In this document: piece after piece, positions 1 to 8,279 of the stretch | Numbering within the stretch: the stretch's first letter is position 1 | Layout of the letters: each line of letters begins with the position of its first letter | NCBI GenBank assembly: GCA_029259715.1 | Contig: JAJDEP010000010.1 | Location: forward strand, 1-64,000 | DNA: 64,000 bases | Source: Planctomycetota bacterium | Lineage (GTDB): Bacteria; Planctomycetota; B15-G4 | Reading direction: 5' to 3' | Notes under the pieces: generated by a model | The model's input: the letters and a program-made list of their open reading frames with translations, nothing else | The model's database searches: none | What the model was told of the DNA's origin: nothing | Translations under genes and position numbers: made by a program

Positions 1-55
1 CGCCGCTCGCGGGGGAGCGGTGGGGCCGCGGGGCACGCCGGCCGCGGGGCCTGGC

Positions 56-86
56 CCGGCGGGGCCCGGGGGCCCCCCACCGCCGG
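56..86. other. GC-rich inverted repeat upstream of porin
   Basis: CCGGCGG at 56-62 pairs perfectly with CCGCCGG at 80-86, and the bases between them can pair further as GGGGCC with GGCCCC. It lies just before the porin ribosome binding site. No T-run follows on either strand, so it may be the terminator stem of a gene before the window, a leader hairpin, or simply GC-rich sequence. Confidence 0.3.
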
Positions 87-123
87 CTGCGCCGGCTGGT
101 CACCATGACGTCTTGTCCCCAGC

Positions 124-131
124 AGGAGGTG
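124..131 (+). promoter_or_regulatory. Strong Shine-Dalgarno deciding the porin start
   Basis: AGGAGGTG sits 5 nt before the GTG at 137. It is a near-perfect anti-16S match and fixes the start there, although the reading frame stays open upstream to base 20. The protein starting here has a normal signal peptide, whereas the upstream extension is low-complexity Pro/Gly/Ala. Confidence 0.75.
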
Positions 132-136
132 CACTC

Positions 137-1615
137 GTGCACTCAGGAGTCCTCCCGACTCCGGGAAGCCGACCGCGGCATTCCCGTCTCACCCCCACCC
201 TCGCGTGCGCCGTGATGCTCTTTGCGACCGCCGCAGCGGCGGCCGCCCAGGTCGCCTCGGTCGGCGCCGACGAGCTGGCTGCTCTGCTCGCGGCCGAACG
301 CACGGTCCGGGCGTCCCTCCAGGCCGAACTCGTGGCCGAACGAAAAGCCCGAATCGCGCTCGAAGCGCGCGTCGACCGGCTTGAGGGCGAACGCCAGCGC
401 TCGGCGGAGGACGAGTCCATCAGGGCGCAGCTCAGCTCGATGATCGCCCCCGACGAATTCGCCGACACCGCCCCGCACACCGTGGTCCCTCCGTCGTTCA
501 ATCCGCGCATCAGCGTGTTCACCGACGCCGTCATCGATGCCGGTGACTTCGACGAGACACGCGGCCGCGACGACGGCGACCGCTTCAGCCTGCGGGAGAC
601 GGTGATCGACCTCCGTCTCCCCATCGCCCCTTGGGGAGAGGGTGTGCTCATCACGGCCTTCGAGGACCTCGGCAACAGCGAATCCGAAACCAAGATCGAG
701 GAGGCCTACATCGACCTCGACCTCGGCGGCAACGTCCTCGACAGTGACCCGAGCGGGACCAGGATGAAGGTGGGTCGGTTCCGTGCGCCCTTCGGCCACG
801 ACAACAAGCTGCACATCCACGACCTGCCCCAGGCCGATCGCCCGGCGGCGGTCCAATACCTGCTCGGCGAGGAGGGGCTGATCGGCGACGGCCTCGAGTT
901 CACGGTCCCGGTCTCGCACCGGACGAACTCCGGAGGCCTGGAGAGCAGCTCCACCGCGAGCCTCGCCCTCGTGAACGGCGACATGTTCGCAAGTGAGGAA
1001 TCGGCCCTCGGGAGCGCGGTCGCCGACACAACGGGGATCGAGCTCGGTAGCGATGCGCCGCTGGTCGTGGCCCGCTGGGCCGAGTATCGGGAGCTGTCGC
1101 CGACCTCGAATCTCGAGTTCGGAGTGTCGGCGGCCCGTTCGCTCGGCAGCCAGGCCGTGCAAGCCGCCGACGGCGCCGTGATCGAGGCGGGGCTCTACGG
1201 CGCCGACCTGACCTGGCGTCACGCGCCCGACGAGACCGGGGTGGGTTCGTGGCTCGTGCAAGCCGAGGCCGTGCACTCCGAGCTCGATCTCGAGGGCTTC
1301 ATGCCCGTCGACCTCGCCGACGGCAGTCGTGACGCCGGGGGCTGGTGGCTGACCGTGCAGCGCCGGATGTCAGAGCACATCGACGTCGGCGTGCGTGTGG
1401 GCGAAACGGACATGCTCCTCGACGGCGGCGACGTGAGGGAGATCAACCCCTACGTCTCGTGGTACCTCGACGAGGGGTTCCGGGTCCGGCTCCAGGGGCA
1501 GCACCTGGACATCGAGGAGGCCGGCGGCGGCGAGACGGACGCGCGGCGGCTCCTGCTCCAATTCACCTGGCACTTCGGCGCGCACTCGTCGCACCACGAG
1601 CGGTCCCACCGATAA
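137..1615 (+). CDS. Outer-membrane porin (phosphate-selective porin O/P-like)
   Basis: This is a predicted 492-residue outer-membrane beta-barrel channel. A signal peptide of about 38 residues ends in an Ala-rich stretch before AAAQ. A heptad-patterned helix of Glu, Ala and Arg at about residues 45-88 is a likely coiled coil, as in porins that trimerise or bind peptidoglycan. From about residue 120 the sequence alternates polar and hydrophobic residues with many Gly/Asp turns, and it ends with aromatic strand residues (QFTWHFG), typical of a terminal barrel strand. A short His-rich tail follows. The GTG start is chosen for its AGGAGGTG site. The family normally passes anions or small solutes; the substrate here is unknown. 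The gene is monocistronic, convergent with the next gene. Confidence 0.72.
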   Translation: MHSGVLPTPGSRPRHSRLTPTLACAVMLFATAAAAAAQVASVGADELAALLAAERTVRASLQAELVAERKARIALEARVDRLEGERQRSAEDESIRAQLSSMIAPDEFADTAPHTVVPPSFNPRISVFTDAVIDAGDFDETRGRDDGDRFSLRETVIDLRLPIAPWGEGVLITAFEDLGNSESETKIEEAYIDLDLGGNVLDSDPSGTRMKVGRFRAPFGHDNKLHIHDLPQADRPAAVQYLLGEEGLIGDGLEFTVPVSHRTNSGGLESSSTASLALVNGDMFASEESALGSAVADTTGIELGSDAPLVVARWAEYRELSPTSNLEFGVSAARSLGSQAVQAADGAVIEAGLYGADLTWRHAPDETGVGSWLVQAEAVHSELDLEGFMPVDLADGSRDAGGWWLTVQRRMSEHIDVGVRVGETDMLLDGGDVREINPYVSWYLDEGFRVRLQGQHLDIEEAGGGETDARRLLLQFTWHFGAHSSHHERSHR

Positions 1616-1631
1616 GCGTCTCGACGCACCG

Positions 1632-1661
1632 CCCCCGCATCACGAGCCCCCGCATCACGAG
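1632..1661. repeat. Perfect 15-bp tandem duplication
   Basis: The unit CCCCCGCATCACGAG occurs twice head to tail, at 1632-1646 and 1647-1661, in the short gap between the convergent porin and SIMPL genes. A degenerate third partial copy (CTCCCGC) follows. It looks like replication slippage in a spacer. Confidence 0.85.
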
Positions 1662-1669
1662 CTCCCGCC

Positions 1670-2407
1670 TCAGCGCTGCACCAGCACGTAGGTGATCGTC
1701 AGCGTCACGCTGAGTTCGTAGGGGCTCGGCGCGGGCAGGGGCACGGCCGGCCAGGGCGGCGCGGCCTGCTCCACCATGGAGAGCACCGGCCCCACGGCGA
1801 GGCCCGCTTCGTCCGCCAGCACCTGGGCCCGGGCCAGGGCCTGGGCATGGGCGTCCACCCGGGCGCGTTCGGCCAGCAGGTCCGGGTCGCCGAGACCGTA
1901 GTGGGCCGCGCCGAAGCGTTCGACCCCGGCGGCCGCCGCCGCCTCGAGCACCGACGGCAGGGCCAACAGGTCGCGCACCGTGGCGCGCACCACATGGCGT
2001 GCCCGATAGACGGGCCGATTGCCGACCATGGCCTGCTCGAGACCGTCATCCATGGCGAGCAGGTCCTCGCGGGCGATGCCGGCCCGGGCCAGCGCGTCCT
2101 TCAGGTCGGCGAGGCGCGACTGTCCTGCTCCGACGACCTTCACGCTGCTGTCCGACTCGGCCCGGACGATGAAGTCCACGGCCACGATGTTGGGGTTGGC
2201 GGCATAACGGCCGGTGGCCGTCACCGTCAGCGTCGGGGCGCCTTCCTCGACGGCCGCCTCACCAACCACACCGGCGCCCGGCGCGGCGCGGTCCCGGTCC
2301 CGGTCGGCGTCACCGCAGCCGACGAGCGCTAGGGGCAGGCACAGGACCAGCGCCAAGGATGGCATCAGGGTCGGAAACTCAGTCGGGATCAGTCGCGCGA
2401 TGCCCAT
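1670..2407 (-). CDS. SIMPL (DUF541) domain lipoprotein
   Basis: A 245-residue predicted lipoprotein. A hydrophobic signal ends at the lipobox LVGC with Cys31. From about residue 55 the protein matches the SIMPL/DUF541 pattern: a TVTATG opening motif, a long region with LxDALARAGI, and a closing YELSVTLTITYVL strand. Family members (Oxidative stress defence/BP26 type) are periplasmic or exported and have no established enzymatic activity. An inner ATG at 2365 is an alternative start that would give a shorter signal; neither candidate has a convincing ribosome binding site. The gene stands alone between two unrelated genes. Confidence 0.72.
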   Translation of the reverse strand: MGIARLIPTEFPTLMPSLALVLCLPLALVGCGDADRDRDRAAPGAGVVGEAAVEEGAPTLTVTATGRYAANPNIVAVDFIVRAESDSSVKVVGAGQSRLADLKDALARAGIAREDLLAMDDGLEQAMVGNRPVYRARHVVRATVRDLLALPSVLEAAAAAGVERFGAAHYGLGDPDLLAERARVDAHAQALARAQVLADEAGLAVGPVLSMVEQAAPPWPAVPLPAPSPYELSVTLTITYVLVQR

Positions 2408-2539
2408 GGCCCGAGTGTCGCAGCCCGCGCCCGGCGATTCGAGCCGCAGTTGCAGCCGCCCCGTTCATGACCCAGGCACCGGGACACGCACCGGGATGCG
2501 CACTCGGATACGCGCGGCCCGGCGCTGGAAACAGGGTCC

Positions 2540-3658
2540 CTACTCGGGGAGCAGCCCGGGCGCCGTGTCCATGAAGCCCTCGCCCTCGAGCGCCTGCATG
2601 AAGGCCACCAGGGCGTCGATGTCCGCTTCGGTGAGGTCGAGAATCTCCATCTTGGGGCTCAGCCACGGGTTCTCCTCGCCCCCCTTGACGTAGTGATCCA
2701 TGACGTCGCGCAGCGTCGCCAACGAGCCGTCGTGCATGTAGGGCGCACGCCGGGTGACCTCGCGCAGGCCCGGCGTCTTGAACGCGCCGCGGTCGGCGTC
2801 CACGCCGGTCACTTCGAAGCGCCCGGGGTCGGCCATGGTCTCGTTCTCGGCATCCCAGCCGACGCCCAGGTTGTGGAATTTGCTGTCGGTGAAGTGGTTG
2901 CCCACGTGGCAGGTCGCGCAGAGCGCGTCGCCGAAGAACAGATCGTGACCGCGCTCCTGCAGCGGCGTGAGGATCGGCGCGGCGAGGGGGCCGTCCTCCT
3001 CTTCGTCGTACTCCTTGAAGCGATCGTAGGCGCTGTTGCCCGAGACCCGGGTGCGCTCGTAGTCGGCGATGGCCAGGGCGATGCGGTCGATGTCGACGGC
3101 GGGGTCGCCGAAGGCCTGCTCGAAGAAGTGGGCGTAGGTCGGCGAAGCCGCGATCCTGGCGACCACCGCGCCGTGGGTCTCGCCCATCTCGATGGGGTTC
3201 TCGATGGGCCCCTTGGCCTGTTCTTCGAGGCCCGCCGCCCGACCGTCCCAGAAGGTCTCGGGATAGAAGGCGAAGGCGGCGTTGAGGAAGCTCGGCGACT
3301 TGCGGGCGCCCAGCTGACCGCCGATGCCCGTGGAGACGGGCGTCGGCTCGCTGAAGCCGTGCTCGGGGATGTGGCACGTCGCGCACGAGATGGAGCCGTC
3401 GGCCGAGAGGCGGCCGTCGAAGTAGAGCCAGCGGCCCAGGCGCGCGCGCTGCGGGTCGGGCGGCGTGGTCGTCTCGGACAGGGACAGGTCGTGACCGACC
3501 ATGCGACCCGGGAGGGCGCGCACCGGGTTGTCGGACTCGAGGGCGGCCAGGTCGGCCGAGAGGGCCGGGCCGTCACCACCGGGGGCGCAAGCCGAGACGA
3601 GCGCCAGGCTGACGACGAGCGTGATCACGAGTGCTGGTGCAAACAGGAAGGGGCGCAC
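2540..3658 (-). CDS. Di-haem cytochrome c peroxidase / MauG-like lipoprotein
   Basis: A 372-residue exported di-haem protein. Translation probably starts at GTG 3658, 8 nt after a GGAG, giving a lipoprotein signal with the lipobox Cys24. Two c-type haem sites are visible, C92-x-x-C95-H96 and C247-x-x-C250-H251, with the usual spacing of the bacterial cytochrome c peroxidase/MauG family. Conserved context such as SFLNAAF, FWDGRA and PYMHDGSL also fits. In this family, peroxide reduction or MauG-type oxidation takes place in the periplasm using electrons from small cytochromes; the substrate here is not known. The gene follows the asnB-orn-EVE cluster on the same strand after a 144-bp gap, so it may be transcribed separately. 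Confidence 0.85.
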   Translation of the reverse strand: MRPFLFAPALVITLVVSLALVSACAPGGDGPALSADLAALESDNPVRALPGRMVGHDLSLSETTTPPDPQRARLGRWLYFDGRLSADGSISCATCHIPEHGFSEPTPVSTGIGGQLGARKSPSFLNAAFAFYPETFWDGRAAGLEEQAKGPIENPIEMGETHGAVVARIAASPTYAHFFEQAFGDPAVDIDRIALAIADYERTRVSGNSAYDRFKEYDEEEDGPLAAPILTPLQERGHDLFFGDALCATCHVGNHFTDSKFHNLGVGWDAENETMADPGRFEVTGVDADRGAFKTPGLREVTRRAPYMHDGSLATLRDVMDHYVKGGEENPWLSPKMEILDLTEADIDALVAFMQALEGEGFMDTAPGLLPE

Positions 3659-3802
3659 GGGAATCTCCAAGGGCGAACACGAAACGCACGGCCGTTGCCC
3701 GACGGCTCGCCCCCAGGTTAGCCGGGCGCGGGGCAAGAACCTGATCGCATCCACCGATGGGACTGATCGGGGGCGGCTATCAGCACGCCGGTGACCGGAC
3801 AA

Positions 3803-4384
3803 TCAGCCGGCCGTCTTCGCACCTTTGCGTACGAGCGCCGCGATGGCCTTGGCCTCCGCCGGCGTCACCGGCTGCACGCTCAAGCGCGAGCCCTTCTGCA
3901 GCAGCATCATCTTGGCCAGCGGCTTGCACGCCATCAGCGTCTCGCGATCGAGGGGCGCCGGGTAGGTCTCGACGTGGGCGATGTCGACGAGCATCCAGGT
4001 GGGCTCGTCGCGCTTCGACTTGGGGTCGAAGTACTTGCTCTGCTTCTGGAAGGCCGTGGGATCGGGGTAGGCCTCCCCCGCCACCTCGCCCAACCCCACG
4101 ATGGCCATGGGGTCGGCGTTGCTGTGGTAGACGAACACGCGATCGCCCGCGCGCATCTCGTCGCGCATGAGGTTGCGGGCCTGGTAGTTGCGCACGCCCT
4201 CCCACATGGTCGTGCCGTCGCGGGCGAGGTCGTCGATGGAGTAGACCGACGGCTCCGTCTTCACCAGCCAGAAGTTCTTGCCCGGGCGCCGCCGGATGGC
4301 CTTGTTGCCGGGCGCGGGCTGCTTGGCGGCGGGGCTCTTCGCCGCAGGCTTCTTCGCGGCCGCCTTCTTCGTCGGGGGACTCAA
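3803..4384 (-). CDS. EVE domain protein
   Basis: A 193-residue cytosolic protein. Residues 1-35 form a basic Lys/Ala/Pro-rich tail, and residues 38-190 match the EVE fold (thymocyte nuclear protein 1 type): NFWLVKTEPSVYSIDDL, W-EGVRNYQARN, GDRVFVYHS and the closing LSVQPV...A. EVE domains are related to PUA and YTH domains and are thought to bind modified bases in DNA or RNA. The ATG overlaps the orn stop as ATGA, so translation is probably coupled to oligoribonuclease, which suggests a nucleic-acid housekeeping role. The basic tail may add RNA or DNA affinity. The molecular target is unknown. Confidence 0.86.
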   Translation of the reverse strand: MSPPTKKAAAKKPAAKSPAAKQPAPGNKAIRRRPGKNFWLVKTEPSVYSIDDLARDGTTMWEGVRNYQARNLMRDEMRAGDRVFVYHSNADPMAIVGLGEVAGEAYPDPTAFQKQSKYFDPKSKRDEPTWMLVDIAHVETYPAPLDRETLMACKPLAKMMLLQKGSRLSVQPVTPAEAKAIAALVRKGAKTAG

Positions 4385-5004
4385 CCCCCTGCCTTCTCCT
4401 CAGCGGCATCGCTCGCGCCGGCACCCGCGCCGGACGCCGGCCCGGCCGCAGTGGCCGGGGGCGCCAACCACTTGGTCTTGTAGTGCTTGAGCTCGGCGAT
4501 GGACTCCTTGATGTCGTCGAGGGCGCGGTGCTGGTCGCCCTTGCGAGGCGCCCCGGCGATGGCGTTGACGCCCCAACGGGTCGCCACCTCCTTGAACGAA
4601 CTCACGTCGACGGTGCGGTAGTGCAGGTAGTCGTCGATGGCCGGCATGTGCAGCTTGAGGAACATGCGGTCGCACCAGATGGAGTTGCCGCACAGAGGCA
4701 CCTTCTTCGCGACGCAGTGCTCCTTGAGGAAGATCAGCGTCTCCCGCTCGGCGTCGCCCAGGTTGGTCTGGCTCTGGCGCACCTTCTCGGTGAGCCCCGA
4801 CTTGGCGTGCATGCCGCGCACGATGTCGATCATCCGCCCGAGGTACTTCTCCTCGCAGTTGATGATGATCTCGGGACCCTCGGCCACGACCTCGAGATCG
4901 TTGGTCGTGAGCAGCGTCGCGATCTCGATGATGGCGTGCTGGCTCGGGTCGAGCCCGGTCATCTCCAGGTCGATCCAGCACAGCAGGTCTGAGCGACGAC
5001 TCAC
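4381..5004 (-). CDS. orn: Oligoribonuclease
   Basis: A 207-residue 3'-to-5' exoribonuclease of the DEDDh family that degrades 2-5 nt RNA fragments, including pGpG from c-di-GMP turnover. The catalytic set is visible: D12-L-E14 in WIDLEMTGLDP, D112 in CGNSIWCDRMFL, and H159 with D163/164 in QHRALDD. The GTG start at 5004 follows GAGGAGGG and overlaps the asnB stop by 4 bases (GTGA). About 30 residues of Ala/Gly-rich tail extend past the usual ORN end. The gene is the middle member of the coupled asnB-orn-EVE run. Confidence 0.95.
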   Translation of the reverse strand: MSRRSDLLCWIDLEMTGLDPSQHAIIEIATLLTTNDLEVVAEGPEIIINCEEKYLGRMIDIVRGMHAKSGLTEKVRQSQTNLGDAERETLIFLKEHCVAKKVPLCGNSIWCDRMFLKLHMPAIDDYLHYRTVDVSSFKEVATRWGVNAIAGAPRKGDQHRALDDIKESIAELKHYKTKWLAPPATAAGPASGAGAGASDAAEEKAGG

Positions 5005-6959
5005 ACACCCTCCTCTCGTTGGAACCAGCGTTCGAGCACCAAGAGGGTATAGAGAGTCTCGTGCTCCGCAACCCTTCCGGCCACGTGTTGGTCGATGAGC
5101 GACGCGATGCGCTCGGAGCGGAACAAGCCGCGGGCCCGTGAGCGCGGTGAGAGCAGCACTTCCCGCAGCGTCTCGGCGAGGGGACCGCGGAACCACGCAT
5201 CAAGGGGCACCCCGAAGCCCCGCTTGGGCCGATCGAGGACGTCGGGGGGCAGCAACCCGCGCAGGGCCTCGGCCAGCACGCGCTTGCCCGTGCGCGGCGT
5301 GGCCTTGTAGGCGCCGGGCAGGCTCGCGACGTATTCCATCAGCTCGTGATCGAGGAAGGGGGCGCGGGCCTCCAGGCCGTGGGCCATGGACGCGATGTCG
5401 ACCTTCACCAGCAGGTCGTCGGGCAGATAGCGCTCGACATCGAGGACCAGCGCCTCGTTGAGCGGGAAGGGCAGGTCGACGTCGGCGCCATAGAACGACA
5501 CGCCGCCGAAGACCTCGTGCCCCTGGTCGGTGAGCAGTTCGGCGCGCACGGGCTCGGCCATGCCCAGCCGCCACAGGTGGTTGCGGCGGCGCGGCGAGGC
5601 CGGCAACGCGTCGAGGAAGCGCCGCAGGCGCACGGCCCGCGAGCGCTGACCGCCGCCGGTGTGCGGCGAGAGGGCGTCGAGCACGGCCGCCACGGGCCGC
5701 CCCCACCAGGTCGAGAGCCGTTCGGCGAGCAGCAGCGCCCGGTGCCGGTCGTAGCCGGCAAAGGACTCGTCGCCGCCGTCGCCCGTGAGCACCACCTTCA
5801 CCGACTCCCGGGCCAGGCGGCTCACCAGGAAAGTCGGCAGGGCGCTCGAGTCGGCGAAGGGCTCGCCGTAGCGATCGAGGACCTCGTCGAGCAGCACCCC
5901 CGCGTCGGGACGCACGATGGCGTCGTGATGGTCGGTGCCGAGCAGGCGCGCCACCACCCGGGCGTCGGCCGTCTCGTCGTAGGCCGGGTCGTCGAAGCCG
6001 AGGGTGAAGGTCTTCACCGGCCCGTCGTGGTGACGCGCCATCAATGCGGCCACCGCCGCCGAGTCCATGCCGCCGCTGAGCAGGCACCCGAGCGGCACGT
6101 CGCTCATGAGCCGGCGGCTCACGGCTGTCGAGAGGCGTCGCTTCACCTCCTCGACGGCGTCTTCGAAGCGCGGCGGACGGGCGTGATCGGACCCCGGCGA
6201 CAGGCGCCAGTAGCGCTCGATGCGGCTGGCCCCCGCCTCGTGCACGAGCACGCTCCCCGCGGGCAGCTTGCGGGCGCCGCTCCACGCCGTCTTCGGGTGC
6301 GGCACCACTCTGAAGGCGAGATAGTCACTCAGCGCCGACCAGTCGGGGGTGCGATCGAGGGAGGGCTCGGCCGCCAGCGCGTTCAACTCGCTGGCGAAGG
6401 TGAGCGACGCGCCGTCCTCGGCGTACACCAGCGGCTTCTGGCCGGTGCGGTCGCGGGCCAGCACCAGGCGGCGGTGCCCGGCGTCCCACAACGCGAAGGC
6501 GAACATACCGTGCAGGCGGCGCACGAAGCGCGGGCCCTCGCTCGGCCACCACTCGCGATAGGCCGCCCCGATGACCTCCACGTCGCAGTCGCTCGCGAAG
6601 GCGTGGCCGCGGGCCGCGAGCTCGACCCGCAGCTCGCGGTGGTTGTAGATCTCGCCGTTGGCGACGAGCAGCACTTCGCTCCCAGCGGTTGCGCCGCCCG
6701 AGGCGCCGCCCGCCGCAGCCTCGCTCGCCGCGGCACTCCGTCCGCCTTGCGACCCACCGCCGAACCGCATGGGCTGCCGCCCGCGCGGGCTCAGGTCGAC
6801 GATGGACAGGCGCCGGTGCCCCAACGCCAGCGGCCCCTCGGCGGCGAAGCCCTCGTCATCCGGGCCGCGATGGATCAGCAACCCGGTCATCGCCGCGACG
6901 ACATCCCGGTCGGCGGGCCGCCCGGGGTCGAGCCAGAGTTTGCCCGCGATGCCGCACAC
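5001..6959 (-). CDS. asnB: Asparagine synthetase (glutamine-hydrolysing)
   Basis: A 652-residue enzyme converting aspartate, glutamine and ATP to asparagine, or a related amidotransferase acting on another carboxylate. The N-terminal class-II glutaminase starts MCGIAG with nucleophile Cys2 and continues with LLIHRGPDDEG and NGEIYNH. The synthetase half has the pyrophosphate loop SGGMDS at 295-300 and a GDGGDE motif. Residues 65-95 are a Gly/Ala/Ser-rich insert inside the glutaminase domain, not usual for the family and probably a surface loop. The stop codon overlaps orn. The upstream sugar-aminotransferase-like gene and the acyltransferases in the window would also suit amide formation on an exported polymer, but amino-acid biosynthesis is the simplest reading. 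Confidence 0.9.
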   Translation of the reverse strand: MCGIAGKLWLDPGRPADRDVVAAMTGLLIHRGPDDEGFAAEGPLALGHRRLSIVDLSPRGRQPMRFGGGSQGGRSAAASEAAAGGASGGATAGSEVLLVANGEIYNHRELRVELAARGHAFASDCDVEVIGAAYREWWPSEGPRFVRRLHGMFAFALWDAGHRRLVLARDRTGQKPLVYAEDGASLTFASELNALAAEPSLDRTPDWSALSDYLAFRVVPHPKTAWSGARKLPAGSVLVHEAGASRIERYWRLSPGSDHARPPRFEDAVEEVKRRLSTAVSRRLMSDVPLGCLLSGGMDSAAVAALMARHHDGPVKTFTLGFDDPAYDETADARVVARLLGTDHHDAIVRPDAGVLLDEVLDRYGEPFADSSALPTFLVSRLARESVKVVLTGDGGDESFAGYDRHRALLLAERLSTWWGRPVAAVLDALSPHTGGGQRSRAVRLRRFLDALPASPRRRNHLWRLGMAEPVRAELLTDQGHEVFGGVSFYGADVDLPFPLNEALVLDVERYLPDDLLVKVDIASMAHGLEARAPFLDHELMEYVASLPGAYKATPRTGKRVLAEALRGLLPPDVLDRPKRGFGVPLDAWFRGPLAETLREVLLSPRSRARGLFRSERIASLIDQHVAGRVAEHETLYTLLVLERWFQREEGV

Positions 6960-6993
6960 GGGCGGTCAGGCCGGCCGGACGGACGCGCGGCCG

Positions 6994-8154
6994 TCAGCCA
7001 ACCAGGGCCTCCGCGACGGTGTCGACCACCGCTTCCTTCTGCTCGGCCGTCAGCTCGCTGAAGATCGGCAGGGCGATGGTCTCGAGGGCGGCCTGCTCGG
7101 ACACGGGCATCGAGCCGGCGCTGTAACCCAGGCTCGCGAAGCAAGGCTGCAGGTGCAGCGGCTTCGGGTAATAGACGTCGCAGCCGATGTTGTTGCCCCG
7201 CAGCAGCTCGCGCACGGCGTCGCGCTTGCCGTCGCCGATGCGTACCACGAACTGGTTGTAGATGTGGTGCACACCCGCGCGCTCGGCCGGCAGGGTCACC
7301 GGCCCGCCGGGCGCACCGTCGGCCTCGGCCAGACCCTTGGCCGCGAACAGCTCGCGGTAGTCGGCCGCGTTCTTACGACGCGCCCCGGCCCAACCGTCGA
7401 GCTGCTTCAGCTTGATGCGCAACACCGCCGCCTGCAGGGCGTCGAGGCGGAAGTTGCCGCCGATGATCTCGTGGTGGTACGCCGGCTCCATGCCGTGGTT
7501 GCGCATGATCGCCATGGTGTGTGCGAGGTCAGCATCGGCGCAAGTGATCATGCCGCCGTCGCCTGCCGCGCCCAGGTTCTTGCTCGGGTAGAACGAGAAG
7601 CACGCGATGGGCCCGAGGCTGCCGGCCTTGCCACCGCCGGCGTCGCGGGCGCCGATGGCCTGGGCCGCGTCTTCCACGACGGGCAACCCGGCCTCGGCGG
7701 CGATGGCGTTGATGGCCGTCATGTCCGCGCACTGGCCGAAGAGGTGCACCGGCACGATGGCCTTGGTGTTCGGTGTGAGTGCTGCCTTCACCGCCTCGGG
7801 GTCGATGTTGAAGGTGACCGGGTCGATGTCGACGAACACCGGCGTGGCGCCCAGGCGCGCGATGCAGCCGCCCGTGGCGAAGAAGGTGTAGGGCGTGGTC
7901 ACGACCTCGTCGCCGGGCCCGATGCCCAGGGCCATGAAGGCCACGAGCAGGGCGTCGGTGCCCGAGCTCACGCCGATGCCGTGCCCGGCGCCGACGAAGG
8001 TCGACAGCTCGGACTCGAGCCCTTCGACGTGGGGCCCGCCGATGAAGCGGCAGGAATCGAAGACCTCTTCGACGACCGCGCGGATCTCATCGCGGATGGG
8101 CGCGTACTGCGCGGCCAGGTCGAGCATGGGGACGGCGACACGGGTGGCGGGCAT
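6994..8154 (-). CDS. DegT/DnrJ/EryC1/StrS family PLP aminotransferase
   Basis: A 386-residue PLP-dependent aminotransferase of the family that usually aminates keto-sugars of nucleotide sugars. Features in order: GVSSGTDAL near residue 62 (phosphate binding), TTPYTFFAT, VHLFGQ, EDAAQAIGA with the ring-nitrogen Asp162, and SFYPSKNLGAAGDGG with the Schiff-base Lys192. The C-terminal domain contains HIYNQFVVR and YYPKPLHLQP. The ATG at 8154 gives an N-terminus (VPMLDL near residue 8) that fits the family; the frame is open further upstream but without family sequence. It precedes asnB by 34 bp. It likely makes an amino sugar for surface polysaccharide or lipopolysaccharide. Confidence 0.9.
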   Translation of the reverse strand: MPATRVAVPMLDLAAQYAPIRDEIRAVVEEVFDSCRFIGGPHVEGLESELSTFVGAGHGIGVSSGTDALLVAFMALGIGPGDEVVTTPYTFFATGGCIARLGATPVFVDIDPVTFNIDPEAVKAALTPNTKAIVPVHLFGQCADMTAINAIAAEAGLPVVEDAAQAIGARDAGGGKAGSLGPIACFSFYPSKNLGAAGDGGMITCADADLAHTMAIMRNHGMEPAYHHEIIGGNFRLDALQAAVLRIKLKQLDGWAGARRKNAADYRELFAAKGLAEADGAPGGPVTLPAERAGVHHIYNQFVVRIGDGKRDAVRELLRGNNIGCDVYYPKPLHLQPCFASLGYSAGSMPVSEQAALETIALPIFSELTAEQKEAVVDTVAEALVG

Positions 8155-8279
8155 GGGGTGGGATTCCGGTGCTCGGATGAGGGACCGGCACATTACCAGA
8201 ATGGAGGGGGCCGTCCGACCTGTTCGAACCCCTCGAAATCGCAGCAAAAAGCAGCCCGCAAGCGGCCGCACAGAGGGCC

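Noticed and set aside
56-86. Hairpin at the window start called as an intrinsic terminator
   Set aside because: No T-run follows in either direction; listed only as an inverted repeat.
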